DNA from: Verrucomicrobia bacterium UBA6775
GTDB lineage: Bacteria > Verrucomicrobiota > Verrucomicrobiia > Limisphaerales > UBA1096
Assembly: GCA_002453165.1 (NCBI GenBank)
Contig: DKGH01000224.1
Span: 35,587 to 44,477, forward strand
Reading direction: 5' to 3'
Length of the DNA stretch: 8,891 nucleotides
How positions within the stretch are numbered: position 1 is the stretch's first letter; every line of letters begins with the position of its first letter. The notes beneath the pieces are model-generated. The model was not told the DNA's origin. It saw only the letters and a program-made list of their open reading frames with translations, and made no database searches. Shown piece by piece: positions 1 to 6,413 of the stretch. The position numbers and the translations under genes were made by a program.

Positions 1-17
1 CCAAGCGCTTGGCCAAG
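1..17. repeat. Palindromic repeat, copy 1 (GCTTGGCCAAG core)
   Basis: CCAAGCGCTTGGCCAAG contains the perfect palindrome CCAAGCGCTTGG (1-12) and the octamer TTGGCCAA (9-16). The same 17 bases recur at 4930-4946. This copy is inside the DUF1553 gene, read as Leu-Ala-Lys. Confidence 0.8.
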
Positions 18-2248
18 GCCTCGGCTCGCGCCAGCACGAACGGATTGTTCAATAGGAAAAGCGACTGCTGCGGCACGGTCGTCCGCGAGCGGCCCGGCGC
101 GGAAATGTCCGGGCACGGAAAATCGAACACACGAAACACGTCCGGCAAATTTTCCCGGTCGACGAATGAATACAGTGTGCGGCGGCGATTGGCCGCATCA
201 TCCGGTGCCTTCTCCAGTGGCGGCCCGTCGGCGTGGTGATCAAGCTGCCCCGAGACGAACAGCATCGAGTCACGCATCGTTTCAAACCCCATCCGGCGGC
301 GGTTTTTGCGCCAAAGCAGCCGGTTGTCCGGATCCATCCCGCGAAACGCCGGCCGGTCGACACTCGATTGTTGCCAGGTTTTTGAATGCATGATGTAGCG
401 GTTCAACCGCTTGATCGACCATTCGTTTCTCACAAACCAGGCGGCGAGGTGATCGAGCAACTCCGGGAGGCTCGCCGGTGCGGAGCGCACGCCAAAATCG
501 CTCGGAGTCTCCACCAGCCCCCGGCCGAAGTGCCACGCCCACACGCGGTTGACGATCACCCGCGCCGTGAGCGGGTTGCTCTCGCTGGCAATCGAATCGG
601 CCAACGCCAGGCGGCCGCTGCCGTGTTCGATTGGCCGCGCGCGGCCCCCAGTGTAGACCGCCGGAATGTGCCGGCCTGCCCTCGGGCCAAGGCGGTTTGC
701 ATCGCCCCGGAGAAACACATGCTGCTCACCCGGCTGACGTCGATCCGCCATGAGCATCGGGCGCGGGCTGGCTGAGTTCCACTTCTCGAGATAAACCCGC
801 TCGATCGCCGCAAAATGTTTCCGAACTTCCGTGCTCTCATCCAGCGCGTACAAATCCGCCGATTCGTCCACCGTCATCGTGGCCGGAAAATCCGCCGCAT
901 ACATGGCACGCCGGACCTGTTCCTTCGCGGCATCCGGCAGCGCAGTCGCGTCGGTATTCGCTTTCTGAAATTGCCGCCACTCGGTCTCGACCGACTCAAT
1001 CAATGTGCCGTAGGCATCCGCAACGTCCGCCATGTTTTTCGGTGGCTTTGATTTGAAGGCCTCTACCACAAGTGGATTCGATTCACTCCCTTTCTGCCAA
1101 GCGCGAAACTCGTTTTCAAATTGAGCCGGGATGGTCTCCTTTTCCAATTCGAACAACCGCCGCCACATTCCGAAGATCGGATCGTCCGGCTGGCGCGACT
1201 CAAGAAAAAGGCGCCAGCGAATCACACCGCCGCTCGCGTAGGCGGCCACCTCGCGGATCACCCCGCGCTCGGTCCGTATCTCCGGCTGCGCCTGCGTCCG
1301 GTGACGCGGCGTCGACTGCACGATGTACCGCAAATAATCTCCGGCCCACGCCCTCAGCTCATGCTGAATCTGCCGGTGCAGTTTATCCCGCAACGCGTCG
1401 TACTTACCGGCCGCCTCCGTGAGCTTCTTTTGAATCGCTACATCCTCCGCACCGGCCTGCGTGCCGATAACCGGCCAGCGGTCCGGTGAAGGCTCGTGGG
1501 AGTTGGCGAACACGCCGTACAACGAGTAGTAATCCTCAATCGGAATCGGGTCGTATTTATGATCGTGACAACGGGCGCACGCCGCCGTGAGACCGAGGAA
1601 ACCACGGGTCACGACGTCGATGCGGTCGTCGATGATCTCATGCGGAAAAAAATTGAAGCGCGCACCTACAGTGAGAAAGCCCAGCGCAGCCATCGACTCC
1701 GGGGTCCTGCCGGGTAACAGGTCGGCCGCGATCTGTTCACGGATAAATCGATTAAATGGCAGGTCACGGTTGAACGCTTCCACCACATAATCGCGATAAG
1801 TGTAGGCAAACGGATACTTCGATTCCCCGGCATCGACGTAGCCCTTGGCATCGGCGTAGCGCGCCACGTCCAGCCAATGCCGCCCCCAGCGCCGCCCGTA
1901 CTCGGGCGATGCCAGCAATCTGTCGACCAGTCCCGCCAATGCCTGCCGGGCATCGGAATTGTATTCAAGCTGAAACGCCCGTGTCTCGGCAAATGTCGGG
2001 GGCAGGCCTGTCAACTCGATCGTCGCACGCCGAATCAACTCCCCTGGTTTCGCAGGCGGGGACGGCCACATGCCGTTGGTCTGCAACTCCCGCAACACGA
2101 ATGCGTCGATCGGGGAGCTTGGCCAGGCGCTGCTCGAAACCGGAACCGACGGGTCAACGACAGGCTCGAACGCCCAGTGCGCCTCCTCCGCTTGGCCAAG
2201 CGCGATCACGGCCAAGCCGCCGCAAACGACGGCAATGCGCTTGGCCAA
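1..2248 (-). CDS. Exported DUF1549/DUF1553 (PSD1-type) protein, C-terminus cut by window edge
   Basis: The frame is open without interruption for about 749 codons and runs off the window at base 1. From a TTG start at 2248 the protein begins with a signal peptide (basic AKR, hydrophobic residues 5-18, cleavage likely after GQA, residues 18-20). A DUF1549 domain follows, with HWAFEP (24-29), PIDAFV (46-51), LTGLPPT (79-85), RRWGRHWLDVARYAD (119-133) and the hallmark CARCHDHKYDP (224-234), which includes a CxxCH. A long variable, partly helical middle section leads to DUF1553: NPLTARVIVNRVWAWHFG from residue 558, then SDFG, LLWRKNRRRMGFE and TTVPQQSLFLLNNPFV near the edge. The family's function is poorly defined; members are exported and sit beside sulfatases in Planctomycetes and Verrucomicrobia, so a role with sulfated polysaccharides is inferred. 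No ATG or GTG lies in frame between the stop at 2333-2335 and the hydrophobic stretch. TTG codons at 2263, 2284 and 2323 are alternative starts. No Shine-Dalgarno is visible. The family's C-terminal tail is missing. Confidence 0.92.
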   Translation of the reverse strand, partial: MAKRIAVVCGGLAVIALGQAEEAHWAFEPVVDPSVPVSSSAWPSSPIDAFVLRELQTNGMWPSPPAKPGELIRRATIELTGLPPTFAETRAFQLEYNSDARQALAGLVDRLLASPEYGRRWGRHWLDVARYADAKGYVDAGESKYPFAYTYRDYVVEAFNRDLPFNRFIREQIAADLLPGRTPESMAALGFLTVGARFNFFPHEIIDDRIDVVTRGFLGLTAACARCHDHKYDPIPIEDYYSLYGVFANSHEPSPDRWPVIGTQAGAEDVAIQKKLTEAAGKYDALRDKLHRQIQHELRAWAGDYLRYIVQSTPRHRTQAQPEIRTERGVIREVAAYASGGVIRWRLFLESRQPDDPIFGMWRRLFELEKETIPAQFENEFRAWQKGSESNPLVVEAFKSKPPKNMADVADAYGTLIESVETEWRQFQKANTDATALPDAAKEQVRRAMYAADFPATMTVDESADLYALDESTEVRKHFAAIERVYLEKWNSASPRPMLMADRRQPGEQHVFLRGDANRLGPRAGRHIPAVYTGGRARPIEHGSGRLALADSIASESNPLTARVIVNRVWAWHFGRGLVETPSDFGVRSAPASLPELLDHLAAWFVRNEWSIKRLNRYIMHSKTWQQSSVDRPAFRGMDPDNRLLWRKNRRRMGFETMRDSMLFVSGQLDHHADGPPLEKAPDDAANRRRTLYSFVDRENLPDVFRVFDFPCPDISAPGRSRTTVPQQSLFLLNNPFVLARAEALAKRL
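2189..2202. repeat. Palindromic repeat, copy 2
   Basis: CGCTTGGCCAAGCG is a perfect 14-bp palindrome. It lies at the end of the signal-peptide codons of the DUF1553 gene, read in the CTT-GGC-CAA frame (Leu-Gly-Gln), a different frame from copies 1 and 3. Confidence 0.85.
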
Positions 2249-2253
2249 GCGCA
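2236..2253. repeat. Palindromic repeat, copy 3 (18 bp, the longest)
   Basis: TGCGCTTGGCCAAGCGCA is a perfect 18-bp palindrome, 49 bp from copy 2. Its minus-strand TTG-GCC-AAG supplies the most likely start codon of the DUF1553 gene, so any hairpin here would sit on the translation start. Confidence 0.85.
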
Positions 2254-2424
2254 GGCAAATCAAACTGGCAACGACTATACTCAAGGACGCGAAAAAGCCT
2301 ATGCCGCGCCCGCACCCTGACAAGCGAAAAGGCTATCCGCCCAGAGTCACGACGTATCGGAGAATGGCATCAGCGGATCGAATATGGTATCCGGTGGCAC
2401 CGCGTTTTTTCCGAACAGATTGCT
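2249..2424. promoter_or_regulatory. Divergent intergenic region between DUF1553 and sulfatase genes
   Basis: These 176 bp separate two divergently transcribed genes and must carry, or overlap, both promoters. On the minus strand TTGTCA followed after 16 bp by TAGGCT, and a lone TATAGT nearer the gene, are the best hexamers; neither pair is convincing. On the plus strand there is no Shine-Dalgarno before the sulfatase ATG, only a T-run 20-25 bp upstream. I infer a shared control region from gene orientation, not from a recognised operator. Confidence 0.4.
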
Positions 2425-3705
2425 ATGAAAAAGAGACAGTTTTTATTGGCTGCGTTCGCTGCATGCATTTCATGTGGCTCAGCACCGGTGTATGCCGCGA
2501 AACAACCGAACGTTATTTTGATCCTCGCGGACGACGTCGGCTACGAGGCGCTCGGATGTTACGGTGGTGAGTCGTATCCCACCCCTCATCTGGACGCGTT
2601 GGCCAAGGGCGGCTTGCAAGCGATGCACTGTTACAGCATGCCGGTTTGTCACCCGACGCGGGTGGCCGTCCTGACCGGACGCTACCCGATCAACGTGAGC
2701 AGCCCGAAGTGGGGCACGTTCCCGGCGAAGCTGGAAAAACAAACTATAGCCCACGCGATGAAGGCAGCCGGCTATTCTACCGTGGTGACCGGCAAGTGGC
2801 AGTTGACTCTGCTCCGAGATGATCCCCTGCAGCCACACCGCATGGGCTTCGACGAATACAGCGTGTTTGGCTGGCACGAGGGCGCGCGCTATCACGAGCC
2901 GATGATCTACGAGAACGGCAGGGTCAACGAAGCCGCCCGGCAGCAGTTCGGCCCCGATGTTTATCGCGAGTTCATCGAGTCGTTCATCGACAGGAGTATG
3001 AAGGAGGAAAAACCGTTCTTCGCATTTTACTCGATGGCGCTCTGTCACGACGTCACCGATGACCTCGACAAACCGGTTCCGGTTTCGCCTAGCGGCAAAT
3101 ACCTGTCGTACGCGGAGATGGTTGCGGAGATGGATCGCCAGGTTGGCCTGCTCACTGCGTTTCTCGAAAAGAAAAAACTGCGCGATGACACCGTCGTGAT
3201 TTTCACGACTGACAACGGAACACCGTCGAAGATGATCTCCCATCATGTGAATGGGAAACTCATTCGCGTGCCGGTTTTTTCCCAGTTAGCCGGCAGGCGC
3301 ATCCAAGGCGGTAAAGGCCGGCTGGACGACACCGGCACCCGCGTTCCGCTGATCGTGAACTGGCCCTCGGTGATCGAGCCGGGCAGCCGCACCGATGCGC
3401 TGATCGACATGGCCGATTTCTTCCCCACCAGCCTCCAACTCGCGGGGGCAACAGTGGATCAGCCGACGGACGGAATCAGTTTTTTGCCAGTGCTCCACGA
3501 CAAGGCCTCCGAGCGCAGCTGGGCGTACAGTGAGCATCGGGGCAAGTGGTGGGTGCGGGATCAACGGTACAAACTGCATCACACCGGCAAGTTCGTGGAG
3601 GTCAGCCAGAAAAATCCCGGCAAGGAAACAGAACTGAAGGGGGAATTAACGGCGGGTCAAAAAAAGGCCAAGGCACGGCTGAAAGCAGCCAGGCCGCATG
3701 ATTAA
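2425..3705 (+). CDS. Secreted type I (FGly) sulfatase
   Basis: This 426-aa protein hydrolyses sulfate esters, most likely on polysaccharides outside the cytoplasm. It opens with a signal peptide (KKR, hydrophobic 6-20, cleavage after VYA at 22-24). ILILADDVGYEALGCYGG (31-48) carries metal ligands D36 and D37. CHPTR (75-79) is the CxPxR formylglycine motif in which C75 is converted by a formylglycine-generating enzyme. TGKWQ (122-126) carries K124, but Q126 replaces the usual His. H208, D263-N264 (TTDNG) and K297 (GGKG) fill the other expected sites. The C-terminal RYKL block (381-384) is typical. The length is at the short end for the family. The ATG at 2425 is chosen because it begins the signal peptide; upstream in-frame codons back to 1909 are antisense to the DUF1553 gene. 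The stop overlaps the stop of the convergent aldo/keto reductase. The natural substrate cannot be read from the sequence. Confidence 0.95.
   Translation: MKKRQFLLAAFAACISCGSAPVYAAKQPNVILILADDVGYEALGCYGGESYPTPHLDALAKGGLQAMHCYSMPVCHPTRVAVLTGRYPINVSSPKWGTFPAKLEKQTIAHAMKAAGYSTVVTGKWQLTLLRDDPLQPHRMGFDEYSVFGWHEGARYHEPMIYENGRVNEAARQQFGPDVYREFIESFIDRSMKEEKPFFAFYSMALCHDVTDDLDKPVPVSPSGKYLSYAEMVAEMDRQVGLLTAFLEKKKLRDDTVVIFTTDNGTPSKMISHHVNGKLIRVPVFSQLAGRRIQGGKGRLDDTGTRVPLIVNWPSVIEPGSRTDALIDMADFFPTSLQLAGATVDQPTDGISFLPVLHDKASERSWAYSEHRGKWWVRDQRYKLHHTGKFVEVSQKNPGKETELKGELTAGQKKAKARLKAARPHD
2599..2606. repeat. Palindromic octamer TTGGCCAA, copy 4 (shortest)
   Basis: TTGGCCAA sits within GTTGGCCAAG, the only one of the seven copies without a flanking C before TTGG. 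It lies in the sulfatase gene, read as Leu-Ala-Lys. On its own it could be chance; it is listed because of the other six copies. Confidence 0.5.
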
Positions 3706-4886
3706 TCTGATTCGCTGAGGCGCTTGACCGGGGCGTCGTAGAGCATCTCGTGGGCCTCCTCGAGAATCCCCTGAAGCCGGTCTGCAAACGGGCTCCTGGC
3801 CAAGCTCTCGGTGAGGTCGAGTTCGCGCGACTTGGCCGCGGTTTCGCCGGGAAACCAGTGGTCCGCTTGGCCAAGCAGATTGTAGCGCATCTTGCCCCAG
3901 TCCACCAAGTCGAGCGACTTGGCGTAGGTCCAGAGTCGAATAATCTCGAGGGCGTTGATCTCGCCCGGCACGTTGAGGTACTCCGGCACATTCTCAAACC
4001 ACCGTTTGCACCAGTCCTGCCCGAGGACGTTGACCATCTCCTCTCGCAGCCGTGCCTCGATGGGTGACATCACCTCGGCGATCCGGTCGTAATGCTCCAA
4101 CCCGGCGATGTGTTCATCGAAGTCGCCTGGCTTGGCCGCACCGCAACTGAGCGTGTGCACCTGCGGCCGGTTCAGGCAGTAGAGCGCATTGAACTGCATC
4201 GGCGAAAGCGGCTTGCACAAGTCGACCAGCTTGGGCGGCGGCGCGTAAAGTTTTCCACCCTTGTCGTTCGGGCTGATGATGAACACGCCCATGTCCCGCT
4301 GGGCAGCGGCCTCGACACACGACCAGTTCAGGTCGTTGACGAAGTACCAGTGCAGATTGACGTACTCGAATGCGTCGCTCTCGATCGCCGACTGGATAAT
4401 GTGCGTCGAGGCATGCGTCGAGAAGCCGATGTGCTTCGCCCTGCCCTCGTCGATCAACCTGTGGATCGCCTCGACACAACCGCCCTTGCGGAGTGACCAG
4501 TCGAGAAACTGCGCGTTGTTGATGCCGTGCAGCGACAACAGGTCGACGTGGTCGAGTTGCAGGTATTCCATCGACTTGTCAAACGTGTCGAGGAACTCCT
4601 TCTGCGTGGCGAACGGCGCGACCTTGGTCTGGACGATCATCTCGTCGCGCGGCAGCTTGGGCAGCACGTATCCCAACTGCATCTCGGACGAACCGTAGCC
4701 ACGCGCGGTCTCGATGTGATTGATCCCCAACTCCAGCGACCGGTGGATGGTCGCCTCGAGATTGGCCTGTCCCTCGTCCGGCACTTCGCTGGGATCAATG
4801 TCATCCCACTTGTGCTGGTAGCGCATTCCCCCGCAGGAGAACACAGGCATCTGAATCTCCGTCTTGCCGAATCGACGATATTTCAC
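3702..4886 (-). CDS. Aldo/keto reductase, PVC-type with degenerate C-terminal ferredoxin-like domain
   Basis: This 394-aa protein is a probable NAD(P)H-dependent oxidoreductase of unknown substrate. The TIM-barrel part runs to about residue 270. It has MKYRRFGKTEIQMPVFSCGG at the N-terminus, ETARGYG (59-65), QTKV (86-89) and LLSLHGIN (116-123), giving a tetrad of E59, Y64, K88 and H120. The usual first member is Asp, so E59 is a conservative change. Residues 275-394 align in shape with the C-terminal extension of AKRs that carry a 4Fe-4S ferredoxin-like domain (PGEINALEIIRLW, WGKMRYNLLGQ, HWFPG), but the CxxCxxC clusters are absent. The start is a GTG at 4886, chosen because the family begins exactly here; no Shine-Dalgarno is visible. 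There is no signal peptide, so it is cytoplasmic. It is convergent with the sulfatase and downstream of the ftsB-like gene on the same strand. Confidence 0.93.
   Translation of the reverse strand: MKYRRFGKTEIQMPVFSCGGMRYQHKWDDIDPSEVPDEGQANLEATIHRSLELGINHIETARGYGSSEMQLGYVLPKLPRDEMIVQTKVAPFATQKEFLDTFDKSMEYLQLDHVDLLSLHGINNAQFLDWSLRKGGCVEAIHRLIDEGRAKHIGFSTHASTHIIQSAIESDAFEYVNLHWYFVNDLNWSCVEAAAQRDMGVFIISPNDKGGKLYAPPPKLVDLCKPLSPMQFNALYCLNRPQVHTLSCGAAKPGDFDEHIAGLEHYDRIAEVMSPIEARLREEMVNVLGQDWCKRWFENVPEYLNVPGEINALEIIRLWTYAKSLDLVDWGKMRYNLLGQADHWFPGETAAKSRELDLTESLARSPFADRLQGILEEAHEMLYDAPVKRLSESD
3865..3876. repeat. Palindromic repeat, copy 5
   Basis: GCTTGGCCAAGC is a perfect 12-bp palindrome inside the aldo/keto reductase gene, read in the Leu-Gly-Gln frame near residues 338-340. 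Confidence 0.8.
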
Positions 4887-4929
4887 GTTGCGGCAGTTTC
4901 GTTTTTCACGGGGGAAGATACAAGAAGAA

Positions 4930-4948
4930 CCAAGCGCTTGGCCAAGCG
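4930..4948. repeat. Palindromic repeat, copy 6 (intergenic, two overlapping palindromes)
   Basis: CCAAGCGCTTGG (4930-4941) overlaps CGCTTGGCCAAGCG (4935-4948). This is the main content of the 78-bp gap between the ftsB-like gene and the aldo/keto reductase gene. On the minus strand it could form a hairpin (5-bp stem, GGCC loop) followed by CTTGGTTCTTCTTG, so it might act as a weak terminator for the ftsB-like gene; the U-tract is poor. Confidence 0.85.
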
Positions 4949-4964
4949 TAGAAATGTCGACGAA

Positions 4965-5270
4965 TTATTCGCCGGGAACATCGAAGCGAATCACCGTCTC
5001 ATCCGGCCTGGCCAAGCCAAGCTGTTCACGAGCCAGACGCTCCACGGTCTTGGGGTCGCTCTTGAGGGAATCGATCTCGAGGCGAAGCTCGCGGTTGACC
5101 ATTTCCTCCTGCTGGATGCGTTGATCTAACTCGATGATCTGCTGCCGCATCGCCTCGTTTTGGTGCATCAACGGGAAGTAGAGGATGGCCACCCAGACCA
5201 GCGCAGCAACAACCAGCAAAGTCACGACTACACGGGTGAGCTTGTCCCAAATTCCGGTATCGACCTTCAT
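4965..5270 (-). CDS. Septum formation initiator family protein (FtsB/DivIC-like)
   Basis: This bitopic inner-membrane protein of 101 aa probably belongs to the divisome subcomplex with FtsL and FtsQ. Counted from the ATG at 5270, a short cytoplasmic N-terminus precedes one transmembrane helix (about 13-34, VVVTLLVVAALVWVAILYF). A Gln/Glu-rich coiled coil follows (about 38-72), then the family signature LKSDPKTVERLAREQLGL with RPDETVIRF (about 69-96). That order and size match FtsB/DivIC. A GTG at 5297 would add nine residues (110 aa). AAGGAG directly abuts the ATG at 5270 with no spacer, so it is not a normal ribosome-binding site and does not settle the start. It lies downstream of the DHH gene on the same strand. 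The presence of this family argues against a planctomycete. Confidence 0.88.
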   Translation of the reverse strand: MKVDTGIWDKLTRVVVTLLVVAALVWVAILYFPLMHQNEAMRQQIIELDQRIQQEEMVNRELRLEIDSLKSDPKTVERLAREQLGLARPDETVIRFDVPGE

Positions 5271-5345
5271 CTCCTTGGCAGGCGAATCCCTGTTCACGAA
5301 TGCGACCGGCAGAATCTAGACTCATGCCCGCAAGAGGGCCAACAC

Positions 5346-5371
5346 AAAAATTACCCTTTTTGGCGAGGTAA
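5346..5371 (-). terminator. Possible weak intrinsic terminator after DHH gene
   Basis: TTACC (5351-5355) pairs with GGTAA (5367-5371) around an 11-base loop. On the minus strand the stem is followed by TTTTTG. It lies 12 bp beyond the DHH stop codon. The stem has only five pairs and is A+T-rich, so it may be leaky and allow read-through to the ftsB-like gene. Confidence 0.35.
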
Positions 5372-5382
5372 AAAAAGTCGCG

Positions 5383-6321
5383 TCAGATTTTCGCGCTCTC
5401 AAACAACGACTCAAGGTTGTCCGGCACGTTCTCCTGGGCGTGGGTAATCGGGTTCAACGCCGTCTTGAGGTAGTCCACCGCATCTGCCACACGCTGTACA
5501 CTCTTGGGCAGTGCCGCTCCGGCGGCGTTCGCGTGCCCACCACCCTGCAACTGCTTGGCCATCCGCAACGCCCCTCCCTCGGAGCTGCGCAGGCTCACCA
5601 TAAACTGGTTGTTCCCGATGCGGTTGAGCGTCAGAAGAATCTTGTACGGCTGGGAGTCCTCACGAAGCAGCTTGTTCAGGATCACATTCGAATTGCCCAC
5701 CACGGTTTTTACGAGACCGACTTCCGGCGTGATTTCCTGAATATTTTGGCGGCTCCAGTTGAGCCCCATGGGGTCCTCGACCTCGCGCTTCACGCGCATA
5801 ACCTCCAGCAACGGATGATCGAGCAGTTTCTCCGGATCGCCATCGACAATCGAGTACATGTTCCAGAAACCATACGTCTTCACCAACGAGCCGTGGTCGT
5901 TGGCCAGTTCAAATTCCGGGTCATCCTGGAGGAACAGGTCGCCAACGTTTGCCAGATGGACGAGGCGGTCGAGATTCTCAGATTCCAGTCCGTGCTCCCT
6001 GCACAGCCCGTAAGCCAGCATGCAGGCGCTCTTCGATTCGTCGTGAACAAGCCGCGCCTTGGTCGGCGTGGTGTTCGTAATGTGATGATCAACGACCACC
6101 CAGTTGTGGCGGTCCATGCGCTCCTCGAACGCCAGGTCGCTGACCCAGGCAGAGTTCTCGCGCAGACAACGGCTGTGCCAAGCGTGGGTTTGGTAGCCCA
6201 GCAAACGAACTTCCTCGCCATAAAGCGTGGCGGAAAGTTTCTGCAGCAACATACCGGAAAGCAGTCCGTCCAAGTCGCCGTCATGTGTAACAATGATTTC
6301 GGGTTTGGGGAGATCGCCCAT
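5383..6321 (-). CDS. DHH/DHHA1 family phosphoesterase
   Basis: This 312-aa protein belongs to the DHH phosphoesterase superfamily (RecJ, NrnA nanoRNase, cyclic-dinucleotide phosphodiesterases), manganese-dependent hydrolases. Counted from the ATG at 6321, motif I is THDGDLDG (12-19), the signature DHH is at 78-80 in WVVVDHH, D128 lies in NVGD, and the DHHA1 glycine-rich GGGHANAAG occupies 260-268. The two-domain order and length resemble NrnA-like proteins; no RecJ core extension, CBS or membrane domain is present, so it is a cytoplasmic stand-alone enzyme. Degradation of short oligonucleotides or pAp is the likeliest role, but the substrate is inferred. A TTG at 6345 would add eight residues; the ATG is preferred. 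No Shine-Dalgarno is seen at either codon. It lies 92 bp after the asparaginase stop. Confidence 0.9.
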   Translation of the reverse strand: MGDLPKPEIIVTHDGDLDGLLSGMLLQKLSATLYGEEVRLLGYQTHAWHSRCLRENSAWVSDLAFEERMDRHNWVVVDHHITNTTPTKARLVHDESKSACMLAYGLCREHGLESENLDRLVHLANVGDLFLQDDPEFELANDHGSLVKTYGFWNMYSIVDGDPEKLLDHPLLEVMRVKREVEDPMGLNWSRQNIQEITPEVGLVKTVVGNSNVILNKLLREDSQPYKILLTLNRIGNNQFMVSLRSSEGGALRMAKQLQGGGHANAAGAALPKSVQRVADAVDYLKTALNPITHAQENVPDNLESLFESAKI

Positions 6322-6413
6322 AAAGCGGCCACAACCGTACAACAACTTTCAATGGAACCAAGCCAATAGTCGCCGTTTAAAATGCAACCCGACCCGGTAG
6401 GCGGAACACGGTG

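Noticed and set aside
1..840. Apparent frameshift or degraded gene, because only short minus-strand frames stand out here
   Set aside because: Base-by-base translation shows one uninterrupted DUF1553 frame that simply has no stop before the window edge.
1554..1584. CxxCH (CARCHDH) as evidence of a cytochrome c
   Set aside because: It is the invariant signature of DUF1549 proteins, and no cytochrome fold surrounds it; heme binding is unproven.
1909..2424. 172-codon N-terminal extension of the sulfatase frame
   Set aside because: It is antisense to the DUF1553 gene and to the intergenic region. The signal peptide and the family start at the ATG at 2425.
2479..3246. Minus-strand frame of 255 codons
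   Set aside because: It is antisense to the sulfatase catalytic core, which is unambiguous.
4527..5129. Plus-strand frame of 200 codons spanning two minus-strand genes
   Set aside because: It crosses the aldo/keto reductase, the intergenic palindrome and the ftsB-like gene, all better explained on the minus strand.
5440..6369. Long plus-strand frame of 309 codons
   Set aside because: It is a shadow of the DHH phosphoesterase on the other strand, which has clear motifs; the shadow product has none.
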